A DNA stretch of 64,000 nucleotides from Clostridia bacterium (GCA_910574475.1 CAJTAT010000004.1:62001-126000); one strand, 5' to 3'. Counted from the first letter of the stretch, positions 40,645 through 49,912 are shown. Notes: generated by a model from the sequence alone, not told the origin. Numbers and translations: made by a program.

Positions 40645-41208
40645 TCAAACAATAGAATACAGCAATACTCCGGCTACACCTGCCCCCAACATTACATAAA
40701 TAGGATTTACTTTCCATTTCCTCAAAACCAAAAAGCCAACGGCAAAAATAATTACGGAAATTATGTTGATTCCACTCAAATCAACCGGCAGGATTCTTTC
40801 CCCGTAAAAAGCCATGATTACTAAGGTAATACCAGCAGACGTAATCATGGCTACAACAGCAGGGCGAAGACCTGTAAGCACCCCCTGTACCATTTTTAAT
40901 CCGCGAAAACGATAATAAATATAGGCAAACGTTATTACAATCATACAAGACGGGAGAATACATCCTATGGTGGCTATAATCGCTCCCGGAATTCCTGCAA
41001 CCTGAATCCCTACAAAGGTTGCTGAATTGATGGCAATCGGTCCTGGAGTCATTTCCGCGATCGTCATAATATCTGCAAATTGGGTCATTGTCAGCCACGG
41101 GTGAACATCAACAACTTGATTTTGAATCAGCGGCATGGCAGCATAGCCACCGCCTATACTAAATAACCCAATTTGAAAAAAACTCCACAACAGTTCAAAA
41201 TAAATCAT
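40645..41208 (-). CDS. Chromate transporter half-protein (ChrA family), second
   Basis: A 187-residue membrane protein equal to one half of full-length ChrA. It holds the family motifs FFQIGLFSIGGGYAAMPLIQ and FADIMTIAEMTPGPIAINSA, then segments such as AIIATIGCILPSCMIVITFA. Short ChrA proteins work as pairs of homologous halves. The ATG overlaps the stop of the first half as ATGA. The natural substrate of such pairs in anaerobes is not known; export of chromate or another oxyanion is the family assignment. Confidence 0.9.
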   Translation of the reverse strand: MIYFELLWSFFQIGLFSIGGGYAAMPLIQNQVVDVHPWLTMTQFADIMTIAEMTPGPIAINSATFVGIQVAGIPGAIIATIGCILPSCMIVITFAYIYYRFRGLKMVQGVLTGLRPAVVAMITSAGITLVIMAFYGERILPVDLSGINIISVIIFAVGFLVLRKWKVNPIYVMLGAGVAGVLLYSIV

Positions 41209-41768
41209 GCCTGCCTCCCTTTCCTGCCAGGATACAAAGTATCAACTGCACCGATTACGGCGCAGATTAGAATAATCAGTATAATATTGATTTTCATGAA
41301 ACGGACAGCAACTAAAGATGCAAAGAAAACAACAATCGGCAGAACTCGTTTTTTTTGGAAAATGCTTTTTCCCATTGTAATTACTACATCACAAATTACA
41401 GCAGCTACTCCTGCAAGCATACCTGTCATAGCCATGTTGACAATCACATTATCACGAAATGCAGTATAGAAAAAGGAAATGACAGAGATAATGATGAGTG
41501 GCGGTAGCACTGTTCCTAATACCGTTATCAAAGCCCCCATCACCCCTGCCACATGATAGCCTACAAGAATAGACGCATTAACTGCGATTGCACCGGGTGA
41601 GGATTGTGCGATTGCTGTTAAGTCCATCATTTCCTGTTCTTCTATCCAATGTAGTTCATCAACAAATTTTTTCTGCATTAAAGGTATAATTACAAATCCA
41701 CCACCGAACGTACAGGCGCTTAACTGAAAAGTAGATAAAAACAGCTTTATAAATATTTTTTGTTTCAA
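41205..41768 (-). CDS. Chromate transporter half-protein (ChrA family), first
   Basis: The partner half of the next gene. A TTG start at 41768, right after AAGGAGGGAAGCACA, gives 187 residues, exactly the length of its partner; the longer in-frame ATG at 41882 would run over the divergent LysR start. Motifs are FLSTFQLSACTFGGGFVIIP and MDLTAIAQSSPGAIAVNASI. Several membrane segments follow. The LysR gene 41876 is divergent and probably controls the pair. Confidence 0.9.
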   Translation of the reverse strand: MKQKIFIKLFLSTFQLSACTFGGGFVIIPLMQKKFVDELHWIEEQEMMDLTAIAQSSPGAIAVNASILVGYHVAGVMGALITVLGTVLPPLIIISVISFFYTAFRDNVIVNMAMTGMLAGVAAVICDVVITMGKSIFQKKRVLPIVVFFASLVAVRFMKINIILIILICAVIGAVDTLYPGRKGRQA

Positions 41769-41875
41769 TGTGCTTCCCTCCTTATGTACAAAAGTATAAC
41801 ACTTGCTTTTTAATAAGAGAAATAATATAATTTTATCTATATAATAAGCAAATTCATATAAGGGTGGAATAAAAT

Positions 41876-42790
41876 ATGACAATACGGCACTTAAAAATAT
41901 TCTTATCGGTCTGCAAAAATAATTTCAATATAACAAAAGCTGCCGAAGAACTTCACATGACACAGCCCGCAGTAAGTATTACCATCAAGGAACTAGAGCA
42001 GTATTATGGTGTGCCTCTATTTGACAGAATTGGAAAAAGACTTAAAATCACAGAATCGGGGCAACGGTTTCGTGAGTATTCTGCACATATCACCTCCATG
42101 TTTGACGATATGGAAAAAGGAATGAAAAACTGGGATTCTTTTGGCGTTATAAGAATCGGGGCAAGTATAACTATTGGTTCACAGTTTCTTCCTTACTATG
42201 TGAAAGCATTTTATAATCGTTATCCTGGTACAGAGGTAAAAGTAACCATCAGTCCATCAGAGCAGTTGGAACAGAAAATATTGAACAATGAACTTGATTT
42301 TATACTGATTGAGGGTATTTCCCATACACCGACTTTTGTTTCAGAGGAATATATGGAAGACAGTCTGACTGTTATCTGCCCTACAAACAGCAGCTTTTAT
42401 CCGGGCCAGTTGCTTTCTGTTGAAGAATTTCGCCAACAGAATTTTCTTCTACGTGAGCATGGAAGCGGCACACGTGAAACTTTTGAACGGGTAGTTGAAG
42501 CAGCGGGGTTTTCTGTTTCCCCTATCTGGGAAGCCATGAGTACCACGGCTTTAGTAAATGCTGTTATCAACGGGCTTGGAATTGCCGTATTACCACATCG
42601 TATGGTAATCGGGCCGATAGAACGTGGACTTGTTGTTGCTGTCCATGTAAAAGGACTTAGTTTCAAACGAAAGTTCCATATTGTCTATCATAAAAAAAAA
42701 TTTCTTACTTCATCCGCTAAAGCCTTTATTGATTTGTGTCGAAATTATGAAATGGATTATCCACTGCCCAAATATAATGGATTGTATTAG
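41876..42790 (+). CDS. LysR-family regulator of the chromate-transporter pair
   Basis: A 304-residue LysR protein: helix-turn-helix in NITKAAEELHMTQPAVSITI (about residues 17-37), dimer helix through residue 90, and an effector domain starting IRIGASITIGSQFLPYYVKA that resembles the CysB/CysL group which senses sulfur-related anions. It starts 107 bp from the first chrA gene on the opposite strand, and the AT-rich gap is likely their shared control region. Its sequence is more AT-rich than neighbouring housekeeping genes, as are the chrA genes, which may mean later arrival. Confidence 0.88.
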   Translation: MTIRHLKIFLSVCKNNFNITKAAEELHMTQPAVSITIKELEQYYGVPLFDRIGKRLKITESGQRFREYSAHITSMFDDMEKGMKNWDSFGVIRIGASITIGSQFLPYYVKAFYNRYPGTEVKVTISPSEQLEQKILNNELDFILIEGISHTPTFVSEEYMEDSLTVICPTNSSFYPGQLLSVEEFRQQNFLLREHGSGTRETFERVVEAAGFSVSPIWEAMSTTALVNAVINGLGIAVLPHRMVIGPIERGLVVAVHVKGLSFKRKFHIVYHKKKFLTSSAKAFIDLCRNYEMDYPLPKYNGLY

Positions 42791-42948
42791 AATGAACTTC
42801 GAATTCTAATCTCAGCTTCATTATATGCTTTCGCAAAAAAATACGGAATAATGGGTAGCTTATAGACCAACAGCCGGGTCCAGGCAGGGAATGATGCCTA
42901 GGCGCGATGTACGTCTTATATAACCCATACACAGAAAGGAGTACACCC

Positions 42949-43122
42949 ATGCCCCCAAAAGATCCCTATATGCTACTAAGCTGGCTAAATACCCAGTTGA
43001 GAGACTTCTACCCCAGTCTTACAGATTTATGCCAGTCTTTTGATTTGGATCAGACATCTGTAGAAGCTGTTCTTGAAGAGATTGATTACCAGTATGATAA
43101 AGAGAGTAATCGCTTTGTATAG
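42949..43122 (+). CDS. DUF4250 small protein
   Basis: A 57-residue protein of the DUF4250 family: MPPKDPYMLLSWLNTQLRD, FYPSLTDLCQSFDLD, then VEAVLEEIDYQYD and a short tail ending in NRFV. Function unknown; the family is widespread in Clostridia and proteobacteria. The ATG at 42949 follows AAAGGAG; a longer in-frame start at 42907 lacks a ribosome site. Predicted all helical with a DNA-binding-like turn (SFDLDQTSVEAVL), but this is a guess. It stands alone between the LysR gene and the mgl operon, with a GC-rich hairpin after it. Confidence 0.88.
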   Translation: MPPKDPYMLLSWLNTQLRDFYPSLTDLCQSFDLDQTSVEAVLEEIDYQYDKESNRFV

Positions 43123-43137
43123 TCCACAGACAGGCAA

Positions 43138-43184
43138 GTGGCAGCCGCATCTTGAGCCAGATGGCTTAAACTGCGGCTGCCGCT
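43138..43184. terminator. Long GC-rich hairpin after the DUF4250 gene
   Basis: GGCAGCCGCA (43140-43149) pairs with TGCGGCTGCC (43172-43181); inside, TTGAGCC pairs with GGCTTAA with one wobble around a 4-nt loop. It lies between converging genes. There is no T-run, so termination strength is uncertain. Confidence 0.6.
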
Positions 43185-43224
43185 ATGATATTCAATATTT
43201 CATTCTTAAAATGTTTTTTCCCTC

Positions 43225-44214
43225 TTATTTCTTAGCAATATACTTTCTGATATCCAGAGAAATTGCAATGAAGATTACAACGCCGATTGCAATCCACTGT
43301 GCGTTGGAATCCATGCCCAAGTATTGCAGTGCCATCTTCAAAAGCTCGAATACAGCCACGCCAACAATGGCCGATGAAACCCGGCCCCGGCCTCCAGTAA
43401 CAGATACTCCTCCGATGGTACATGCCGCGATAGCCTCCATCTCATAGCCCAGCCCTAAGTTCACGGAAGCGCCGCCGGCTTTTGCTCCCAGCATGAAACC
43501 TGCCAAACCATACATAGCTGCAGCTTTCATATAGATCAAAATCAGGGTTGTTTTCACGGGAACACCTGCTACTTCTGCCGCCTGGGGATTACCTCCTACT
43601 GCATACATATACTTTCCATGGCGGGTCATATTGAAAATAAACCAAGTGACAAGCGCTACAATAATCGCAATCCAGATTAGATAACTGATTCCCAAAAACT
43701 TTCCGCTTGCCACATTTGTATATTCTGTTACATAGCCCCCCAAAGGCGTCGCATTGGTGAAGATCATGTTGATTCCGTATACGATCTCCATCATTGCAAG
43801 AGTAGCAATAAAGGGCGGAACACTCAAGTATGCGATAAAGAAACCTGTCACAGAGCCGAAAGCTGCACAGATCAACATAACAATTACGGCTACCAGAACC
43901 ACATTCATTGGCTCCATATCCGGGAAAAACTTCTGGGAATAATCTATACGCTGCAGTAGAACGCCCGAGATACAAGCTCCGAAACCAATCATACGTCCAG
44001 CCGACAGGTCGCAGCCTGCAGTGATAACACAGCCTGCAATTCCCAGCGCGATCACAAGACGGGAGCTCATGTTCATGAGCAGGTTCAGAAGGTTACTGCC
44101 CTTAAAGAAATTATCTGCGGTAAATCCTGTATAGATAACCAGCAAAAACATAACGATAATCACGCCGTTATTAATTAAAAAATCTGTAATTTGTTTTTTC
44201 TTCGTCTTTTCCAT
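43225..44214 (-). CDS. mglC: Galactose/methyl-galactoside ABC transporter permease
   Basis: A 329-residue BPD_transp_2-type permease. Start ATG 44214 (MEKTKKKQITDF) lies 9 bases after GGAGG; the ATG three codons earlier abuts the ribosome site. It has about ten membrane segments, including NNGVIIVMFLLVIYTGFT, and the family motif GVPVKTTLILIYMKAAAMYG (EAA-like loop), with GYEMEAIAACTIGGVSVTGG near the end, a region conserved in sugar permeases of the MglC/RbsC group. Together with MglA and MglB it imports galactose or glucose. It closes the operon. Confidence 0.93.
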   Translation of the reverse strand: MEKTKKKQITDFLINNGVIIVMFLLVIYTGFTADNFFKGSNLLNLLMNMSSRLVIALGIAGCVITAGCDLSAGRMIGFGACISGVLLQRIDYSQKFFPDMEPMNVVLVAVIVMLICAAFGSVTGFFIAYLSVPPFIATLAMMEIVYGINMIFTNATPLGGYVTEYTNVASGKFLGISYLIWIAIIVALVTWFIFNMTRHGKYMYAVGGNPQAAEVAGVPVKTTLILIYMKAAAMYGLAGFMLGAKAGGASVNLGLGYEMEAIAACTIGGVSVTGGRGRVSSAIVGVAVFELLKMALQYLGMDSNAQWIAIGVVIFIAISLDIRKYIAKK

Positions 44215-44235
44215 TCTTTCCATCCTCCTTCACCA

Positions 44236-45744
44236 TCAGAACTTCGTTGCGTAGCCCATAACGCTTTCCTGGTTCATTTCATTCTGTTCTGTGATCTCGC
44301 CAGTCACCTTTCCGTTGCACATTACATAGATTCTGTCTGACATGCCCAAAAGCTCTGCCATCTCTGAAGAAATCATAATGATAGCCTTGCCCTGCTTGGC
44401 CAGTTCGTTCATAATCTCGTAAATCTCATGCTTTGCGCCTACGTCGATACCGCGGGTAGGCTCATCCATAATCAAAACATCCGGGTCGTTCGCCAGCCAT
44501 CGGGAAACGATTACCTTCTGTTGGTTGCCACCAGAGAGATTGGAAATATGCTCTTTCATACTTGGTGTTTTAATTCTGAGCTTTTGGATACTCTCATCCA
44601 CAATACTGTCAATCTTCTTATGATTTAGAACAATTCCTGCCTTTAAATACTTATTGTATATAGACACACCCACATTATCCTTGATGGACAGACAGCCAAA
44701 GATGCCATTCCCACGGCGGTCCTCTGTGATCAGTCCAATTCCTGCTTTCATGGCGTCAATGGGACGTTTGATTTTTACCTGTTTTCCATTTATGTAGATT
44801 TCGCCAGACTCTACACCGCGGATACCAAAGATTCCCTCCATCAGCTCTGTTCGCTGGGCGCCTACCAGTCCGCCAAATCCGAGAATCTCTCCCTTTCGCA
44901 GGGTAAAGCTTACATTTTGGAAGGAGTTTGCATGAATAGAACAGAGGTTTTTCACCTCCATCACCACCTCACCCGGTTTATTTCCCCGAGCAGGATACAC
45001 ATTTGTCAATTCCCGGCCCACCATCTTAGCAATGATTTCATCCGTAGTCAGCTCATTTGCCGGCCAGGTTCCTACATAGGTTCCATCCCTCATGATCGTA
45101 ATATCGTCCGCAATGCGTTTGATTTCATCCATCTTATGAGAGATATAAACCATAGTTACCCCTTTGTCCCGCAGATCGTTCATAATGCGGAACAGAGCTT
45201 CCACCTCGTTGTCGGAAAGAGAGGATGTGGGCTCGTCAAAGATAACTACTTTCGCCTGCTGAGAGACAGCCTTGGCGATCTCCACTGACTGCATCTGTCC
45301 CATAGACAGACTTCCCAAAAGAGCCTTGGGGTCAAAATCCATCTTGACCTCTTTCAGCCATTTCTTCGTCTCCGCATACATGGTCTTATGGTCAATGATC
45401 TGCAGCGGCCCATATTTTTTCACCGGAAATCTTCCCAGATACAGGTTCTCCCCTACACTTCTCGCCGGTACGGGTTGCAGCTCCTGATGCACCATGGCGA
45501 TTCCATACTTCATAGCCTCATCAGGATTTCCCACCTCAATCTTCTTCCCGTCCAGAAAAATTTCTCCCTCATCCATCCGGTAGATGCCGAAGAGACATTT
45601 CATTAGCGTAGACTTACCTGCGCCATTTTCCCCCATCAGCGCATGTACTGTACCTGGACGCAGTGACAACTGTACTTTATCCAGGGCTTTTACACCCGGA
45701 AATGATTTGCTGATTCCCTTTAGCTCCAGCTTATACTCAGCCAT
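44236..45744 (-). CDS. mglA: Galactose/methyl-galactoside ABC transporter ATPase
   Basis: A 502-residue double ATPase. The first half has Walker A ALMGENGAGKSTLMKCLFGI, signature SLSMGQMQSVEIAKAVSQQA and Walker B VVIFDEPTSSLSD. The second half has the degenerate Walker A region ILGFGGLVGAQRTELMEGIF, signature LSGGNQQKVIVSRWL and DVLIMDEPTRGIDV. That asymmetry is normal for MglA, RbsA and XylG. The ATG follows AAGGAGGAG. It lies 190 bp after mglB; the gap holds a strong terminator. Confidence 0.95.
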   Translation of the reverse strand: MAEYKLELKGISKSFPGVKALDKVQLSLRPGTVHALMGENGAGKSTLMKCLFGIYRMDEGEIFLDGKKIEVGNPDEAMKYGIAMVHQELQPVPARSVGENLYLGRFPVKKYGPLQIIDHKTMYAETKKWLKEVKMDFDPKALLGSLSMGQMQSVEIAKAVSQQAKVVIFDEPTSSLSDNEVEALFRIMNDLRDKGVTMVYISHKMDEIKRIADDITIMRDGTYVGTWPANELTTDEIIAKMVGRELTNVYPARGNKPGEVVMEVKNLCSIHANSFQNVSFTLRKGEILGFGGLVGAQRTELMEGIFGIRGVESGEIYINGKQVKIKRPIDAMKAGIGLITEDRRGNGIFGCLSIKDNVGVSIYNKYLKAGIVLNHKKIDSIVDESIQKLRIKTPSMKEHISNLSGGNQQKVIVSRWLANDPDVLIMDEPTRGIDVGAKHEIYEIMNELAKQGKAIIMISSEMAELLGMSDRIYVMCNGKVTGEITEQNEMNQESVMGYATKF

Positions 45745-45869
45745 TCTGCTCCTCCTTCTATATTTTATCTATTCATACAGATCGCAATCTGTTATACTCA
45801 AACTCACTTGCCCAGATCACACATCCATACGTATCTCAATCTCACACATACTCCAAGTTAAGCAAGATG

Positions 45870-45902
45870 AAAAGTGCGGGTGCCGTTTTCCAACACCCGC
45901 AC
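45870..45902 (-). terminator. Terminator or attenuator between mglB and mglA
   Basis: GTGCGGGTG and CACCCGCAC form a perfect 9-bp stem with an 11-nt loop; on the minus strand TTTTCATCTTG follows. Because mglA and mglC lie beyond, partial read-through would give many binding proteins per transporter. Confidence 0.8.
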
Positions 45903-45934
45903 CGTCTTATACTGCTTCTACGGATTAGCCGTTA

Positions 45935-47053
45935 TTATTTTACCATGTCAAGAACTTCCTGAGCGTTATCCTTTGTTACCTTTACGTAATCGCAGCTGAT
46001 CTTATGATCGTTTCCTGTACCATTCAAATAATTTACAGCCGCATCAGCTGCATTGTGGGACTGTGAAAAATGATCGTTGAATACGGTACCAGTCATAGTT
46101 CCATTCAGAACATTCTCCAGAGCCTCAGACAAAGCGTCTACGCCTACCAGGAAGATGTCCTCCCCTACTTTGCGTTCTTTCTCATTGATTGCCTGCAATG
46201 CTCCAAGAGCCATAGCATCGTTGTTGCAGAATACAACCTCAACATCTGTACCAAACTGACCAAGTGCGTTTGCCACCAATGTCTGTGCCTCTGCCTGCTG
46301 CCAGTTTCCAACCTGATTGAACAACTCATTTACTTCCAGACCTGCGTCCTGAAGAGCCTTAACAGAGAACTCTGTACGATACTGAGCGTCTACGTTCTCT
46401 GGGTCGCCCTGGATCATGATATAGTCAATCTTGCCGTTTCCATTCTTATCCACATTCTCCAGGCCCAGATCTGCAATCAGTTCTCCCTGGAAGGTTCCAG
46501 ACTGACGAGCGTCGCATCCAACATAGGTAACATCCCAGTTATTCTCTTCCCATCTCTTCTGCTCTGATTCATCTGGCTCACGGTTAATGTAAACCAATGG
46601 AATACCAGCTGCTACTACTTTGTCAGTAATAGTCTCTGCGGAAGAAGAGTTTACAGGGTTAATAATCAGAACATCTACCTCATCAGTAATGAAGTTGTCA
46701 ATCTGATTCGTCTGTGTAGCCTGGTCGTTCTGACCGTCCTGAATAGAAATATTCTCTTTTGCAAATCCAAGGCTGATCAGATAATTCTCAAGCTCTGTAC
46801 GGAACAGGGTCATAAAGTTATCAGAGAACTGATAAATACATACGCCCACCTTTTTGTCAGCTAAATCACCGCTTGCTGCCGGTGCATCTGCCGGAGTTTC
46901 TTCTTCAGACTCTGCTGGTTCAGCAGGAGCTTCTGCCTCTTCCTCTGCAGGTGCCGGTGCTGCTGCAGGCTCTTCTGACTTGCTGCCACAGCCAGCCAGT
47001 AAAGTTGCTACCATTGCTACGCTTAACAGTGCAGCTAAAACTTTCTTTTTCAT
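45935..47053 (-). CDS. mglB: Galactose/glucose-binding lipoprotein
   Basis: A 372-residue periplasmic-binding-type lipoprotein. Start ATG 47053 follows AGGGAGGAT. The signal peptide KKKVLAALLSVAMVATLLAG ends at lipobox Cys21; a Pro/Ala/Glu-rich linker of about 45 residues follows (SEEPAAAPAPAEEEAEAPAE). The ligand domain is of the galactose-binding type-1 group: VGVCIYQFSDNFMTLFRTEL, INPVNSSSAETITDKVVAAG, PLVYINREPD, TYVGCDARQSGTFQGELIA, FCNNDAMALGALQAINE and LVGVDALSEALENV. The Asp and Asn of CNNDAMALG and the Asp of GVDAL contact sugar in known structures. A regulated promoter lies upstream. Confidence 0.95.
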   Translation of the reverse strand: MKKKVLAALLSVAMVATLLAGCGSKSEEPAAAPAPAEEEAEAPAEPAESEEETPADAPAASGDLADKKVGVCIYQFSDNFMTLFRTELENYLISLGFAKENISIQDGQNDQATQTNQIDNFITDEVDVLIINPVNSSSAETITDKVVAAGIPLVYINREPDESEQKRWEENNWDVTYVGCDARQSGTFQGELIADLGLENVDKNGNGKIDYIMIQGDPENVDAQYRTEFSVKALQDAGLEVNELFNQVGNWQQAEAQTLVANALGQFGTDVEVVFCNNDAMALGALQAINEKERKVGEDIFLVGVDALSEALENVLNGTMTGTVFNDHFSQSHNAADAAVNYLNGTGNDHKISCDYVKVTKDNAQEVLDMVK

Positions 47054-47094
47054 TGGATTATCCTCCCTAAACATATATTTACAACTCACGTTGC

Positions 47095-47160
47095 ATTATA
47101 AGTATAACACAAAAATAGGGAAATTCCATTAAAAATTTTATGTTTTTTGTACAAATTTTA
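47095..47160 (-). promoter_or_regulatory. mglB promoter with direct-repeat activator site
   Basis: Reading toward mglB: TAAAATTTGT (47160-47151) and TAAAATTTTT (47140-47131) are direct repeats exactly 20 bp apart, then TATACT (47106-47101) and TATAAT (47100-47095). No good -35 exists for either -10, so an activator is needed. Two direct half-sites near two helical turns apart just upstream of the -35 is the usual layout for AraC-type activators such as the YesN-like regulator encoded in this locus. Confidence 0.6.
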
Positions 47161-47172
47161 CTCCATATTTCC

Positions 47173-48210
47173 TTAATCAAAGACAAATAGTACTTTTTGG
47201 CACTCCTCATCAAACATATTTTCTCTCGTAATAACTGTAGTTGCCGTATCCACCTGGGAGGCCTCTACAGGCAAAGCATTGATGAGATTGTAAGCGCACT
47301 CTACTCCCAGATACCCCATGGCATACGGATTTTGAACAATCAGAGCATCCACTTCCCCTGCCTCTAACATACCTACTGAAACTACATTACTGTCAAAGGC
47401 CACTACCATAGTTTCCTCTGCCAGTCCTAATTCTTCAATAGCATAACCCACTCCCAGGCTGGTCCACTCATTAAAGGTGGCAATCACATTGATCTCAGGA
47501 TGCTCCTCTAACATTTGACAGGTACCTTCCAGAGAATCTTCTGTGGTGGAAAGGACATTGATCGCATCTACAATCCGAACTCTTGTATCATTTGCAAGCT
47601 CATCCCTGAATCCTTTCTCTCTCTGCTGTCCGTTGGCAGAATTTTTATCAAAATTGACAATTCCCACGTTCAGCTCATCCTCCTCAGAGGATAGTACGGC
47701 TGCCCCAGCCATCCGTCCTGCCTGATAATTATCTGTACTGATACGGCAGCTTACCTTATCACTGTTCACATCGCTGTCTATTACTACAATCTTCACACCT
47801 TTTTCTGCCGCCTTATCAATGGCTTCCCGATTGGCGTGAAAGTCTACAGCTGAAAACACGATCACTTCTGCGCCATTCTCCACTGCTTCCTCAATCATCT
47901 GATTTTGTGTCTGGAAATCTTCTTCATTTTCAGGTCCATCCATCGTAATCGTCAAGTTGTATTCTGTGCTCGCTGCGTTGGCTCCTGCGAATACAGACTT
48001 CCAGAAAGATGAAGTTGTGGATTTGGTAATCATTGCAACGTAATGCTTGCTGCCCTCTTTGTTCTCACTTTCCTTCCCTTCTACATTTCGGATAATATAG
48101 CGAACCCCCAGGAAGTAGCAAGCTGCCAGAAAGAACATTCCTAAGATCATCAACAGGTAATAATACCTCTGTAGATTCATTTTAAATCTCTTCCTGTCAT
48201 TTATGTCCAT
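47173..48210 (-). CDS. Membrane-anchored sugar-binding protein, likely sensor of the two-component system
   Basis: A 345-residue protein. The ATG at 48210 (MDINDRKRFKMN) follows AGGAGG; the longer frame is inside the kinase gene. A single hydrophobic stretch, YYYLLMILGMFFLAACYFLG (about residues 16-35), acts as an anchor; LAAC could be a lipobox but the hydrophobic run continues past it. The rest is a type-1 sugar-binding domain: YVAMITKSTTSSFWKSVFAG, IVFSAVDFHANREAIDKAAE, VIDSDVNSD and AFDSNVVSVGMLEAGEV. It overlaps the kinase gene by 14 bp and precedes mglB. This architecture matches XylFII-LytS-YesN of Clostridium beijerinckii, where the binding protein activates the kinase. Confidence 0.85.
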   Translation of the reverse strand: MDINDRKRFKMNLQRYYYLLMILGMFFLAACYFLGVRYIIRNVEGKESENKEGSKHYVAMITKSTTSSFWKSVFAGANAASTEYNLTITMDGPENEEDFQTQNQMIEEAVENGAEVIVFSAVDFHANREAIDKAAEKGVKIVVIDSDVNSDKVSCRISTDNYQAGRMAGAAVLSSEEDELNVGIVNFDKNSANGQQREKGFRDELANDTRVRIVDAINVLSTTEDSLEGTCQMLEEHPEINVIATFNEWTSLGVGYAIEELGLAEETMVVAFDSNVVSVGMLEAGEVDALIVQNPYAMGYLGVECAYNLINALPVEASQVDTATTVITRENMFDEECQKVLFVFD

Positions 48211-49912
48211 AATCACCCTCCTGTATCTTTGGAATCCGAATCTCCACTGTCGTTCCCACATCCAACTCGCTTGTAATATGCAACCCATATTCTTCACCAA
48301 AATAGATTTGGATTCGGTCGTTTACATTCTTTATTCCAATTCCCGTTCGATCTCCTGCTTCCCTGTGCAAGATCTCTGCACACTGCTCTCTGGACATTCC
48401 CACTCCGTTATCTGTAACCACCATTAGAATTGCATCTTCCTCCTCTAGAATCTTAATTTCAATTCTACCCTCATCTACCATTCGATCAATCCCGTGGTAG
48501 ATAGCATTTTCAATGATAGGCTGCAGGGTAATCTTATTGCACAGATAGGAGAGGCAGCTTTTATCCACATCAAATTCATAGGTAAATTGATTTTTATAGC
48601 GGTAATTTTGTATTTTCAGATAACTTTGAGCATGTTGTAGTTCTTTTTCCAGGGTGATAAGTTCATGTCCCTTGCTGATACTAATACGAAACAGGCGTGC
48701 AAGAGCATTTACCATCTCCACAGCCTCCTTCGTCCGCTCTTCCTCGCACATCCAGGCAATGGAATCTAAGGTATTATACAAGAAATGAGGATTGATCTGG
48801 GATTGTAATGCATTTAGCTCCGTCTTTCGCAGGGAAATTTCTTCCTCTCTCACCTGTTCCATCAACTGCTGAATCCGCACTACCATATGACCAAAGGAAC
48901 TGGAAAGGTAAGATATTTCTCGGGTACCCTGTACTGGAACAAACTGAAAGTTCTCTGCGTCCTTCTCAAATTCTCCCATAGCCTTTGTCAGGCGGTTGGC
49001 AGGCTTGGCAAACATTCTGGAAAACAGGATTCCAATGAGGATAGCTGTCAAAAATACAAGCAGCAGCAGAATACCACAGATGCGCATCATATTCTCTACC
49101 CTGCCTGTAATCAGTTCATCCACATAGCTGACTCCCACAATACGCCAATTACAATTTTCCAGGGTGCGAATTGTATAAATCACATTGGATCGGGTATGGG
49201 ATCCATCAGAAAGAGAATGTATCTCTTTTGTCATCTCCTCTTTTAACCCAGAATATATAAGCTGCTGCTGGGGATGATACACCAGATTTCCATCTGTATC
49301 CTCGATAAAGCAGTAACCATGCTGGCCAATTCCCACATCGTCTACATAATGGGTGATTTTAGAAAAACGGATATCCATAAAGACCTGCAAGTCTTTTCCT
49401 GTCTGATCTTTCATCTTCTGTGAGATAGTCACTACCCAGGGATAATATTCTTCAAACAGGGATTCCACATGAGGCTTAGAAATGCTTAAGACACCTTCCT
49501 TTGAACTATCTATATAAGATAAATCTTTTAAGATCTGCTCTTTCTGTTTTCGTCCATTGGACCAACAGTCTGCAAGCGCTCCTTCTTTGTCATAAGTCAT
49601 AACAGCCACTACGTCCGAACGTATCTCCATAAAACTTTGAAAGAATTCGTCCCGCTCCTCCTCAGAATTTCTCATATATCCAGAGATCAGTTCCATATCC
49701 TCTGCCATATTTTCTATATAATTTTCCACTGTATTTACTACTTGCACCACAGCCTGCTCACTGCTAATTCTTGCATTTTGTTCTACAGAGTTCTCGTATA
49801 GCTGTGCAGAAAACAGAAGTACTGCCAAAAGCGCTGTTAGCACCAGCCCCACTACTACACTTGTCATCAGAATAGAGATCGAAATTCTGCTTTTCTGCTT
49901 ACCCTTCCTCAT
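48197..49912 (-). CDS. Sensor histidine kinase, YesM/LytS type
   Basis: A 571-residue kinase starting at ATG 49912 (MRKGKQKSRISISI), which follows AGGAGG. One membrane segment (about residues 14-35, ILMTSVVVGLVLTALLAVLL) leads to an extracellular dCache-like domain of about 240 residues, then a second segment, ICGILLLLVFLTAILIGILF, a HAMP region, and the His_kinase domain with INPHFLYNTLDSIAW, whose His is phosphorylated. The ATPase end has NAIYHGIDRM and VVTDNGVGMSREQC. Genes for its regulator and for the sugar-binding partner overlap it on both sides (14 bp each). It should sense galactose-like sugar through the partner protein. Confidence 0.92.
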   Translation of the reverse strand: MRKGKQKSRISISILMTSVVVGLVLTALLAVLLFSAQLYENSVEQNARISSEQAVVQVVNTVENYIENMAEDMELISGYMRNSEEERDEFFQSFMEIRSDVVAVMTYDKEGALADCWSNGRKQKEQILKDLSYIDSSKEGVLSISKPHVESLFEEYYPWVVTISQKMKDQTGKDLQVFMDIRFSKITHYVDDVGIGQHGYCFIEDTDGNLVYHPQQQLIYSGLKEEMTKEIHSLSDGSHTRSNVIYTIRTLENCNWRIVGVSYVDELITGRVENMMRICGILLLLVFLTAILIGILFSRMFAKPANRLTKAMGEFEKDAENFQFVPVQGTREISYLSSSFGHMVVRIQQLMEQVREEEISLRKTELNALQSQINPHFLYNTLDSIAWMCEEERTKEAVEMVNALARLFRISISKGHELITLEKELQHAQSYLKIQNYRYKNQFTYEFDVDKSCLSYLCNKITLQPIIENAIYHGIDRMVDEGRIEIKILEEEDAILMVVTDNGVGMSREQCAEILHREAGDRTGIGIKNVNDRIQIYFGEEYGLHITSELDVGTTVEIRIPKIQEGDYGHK

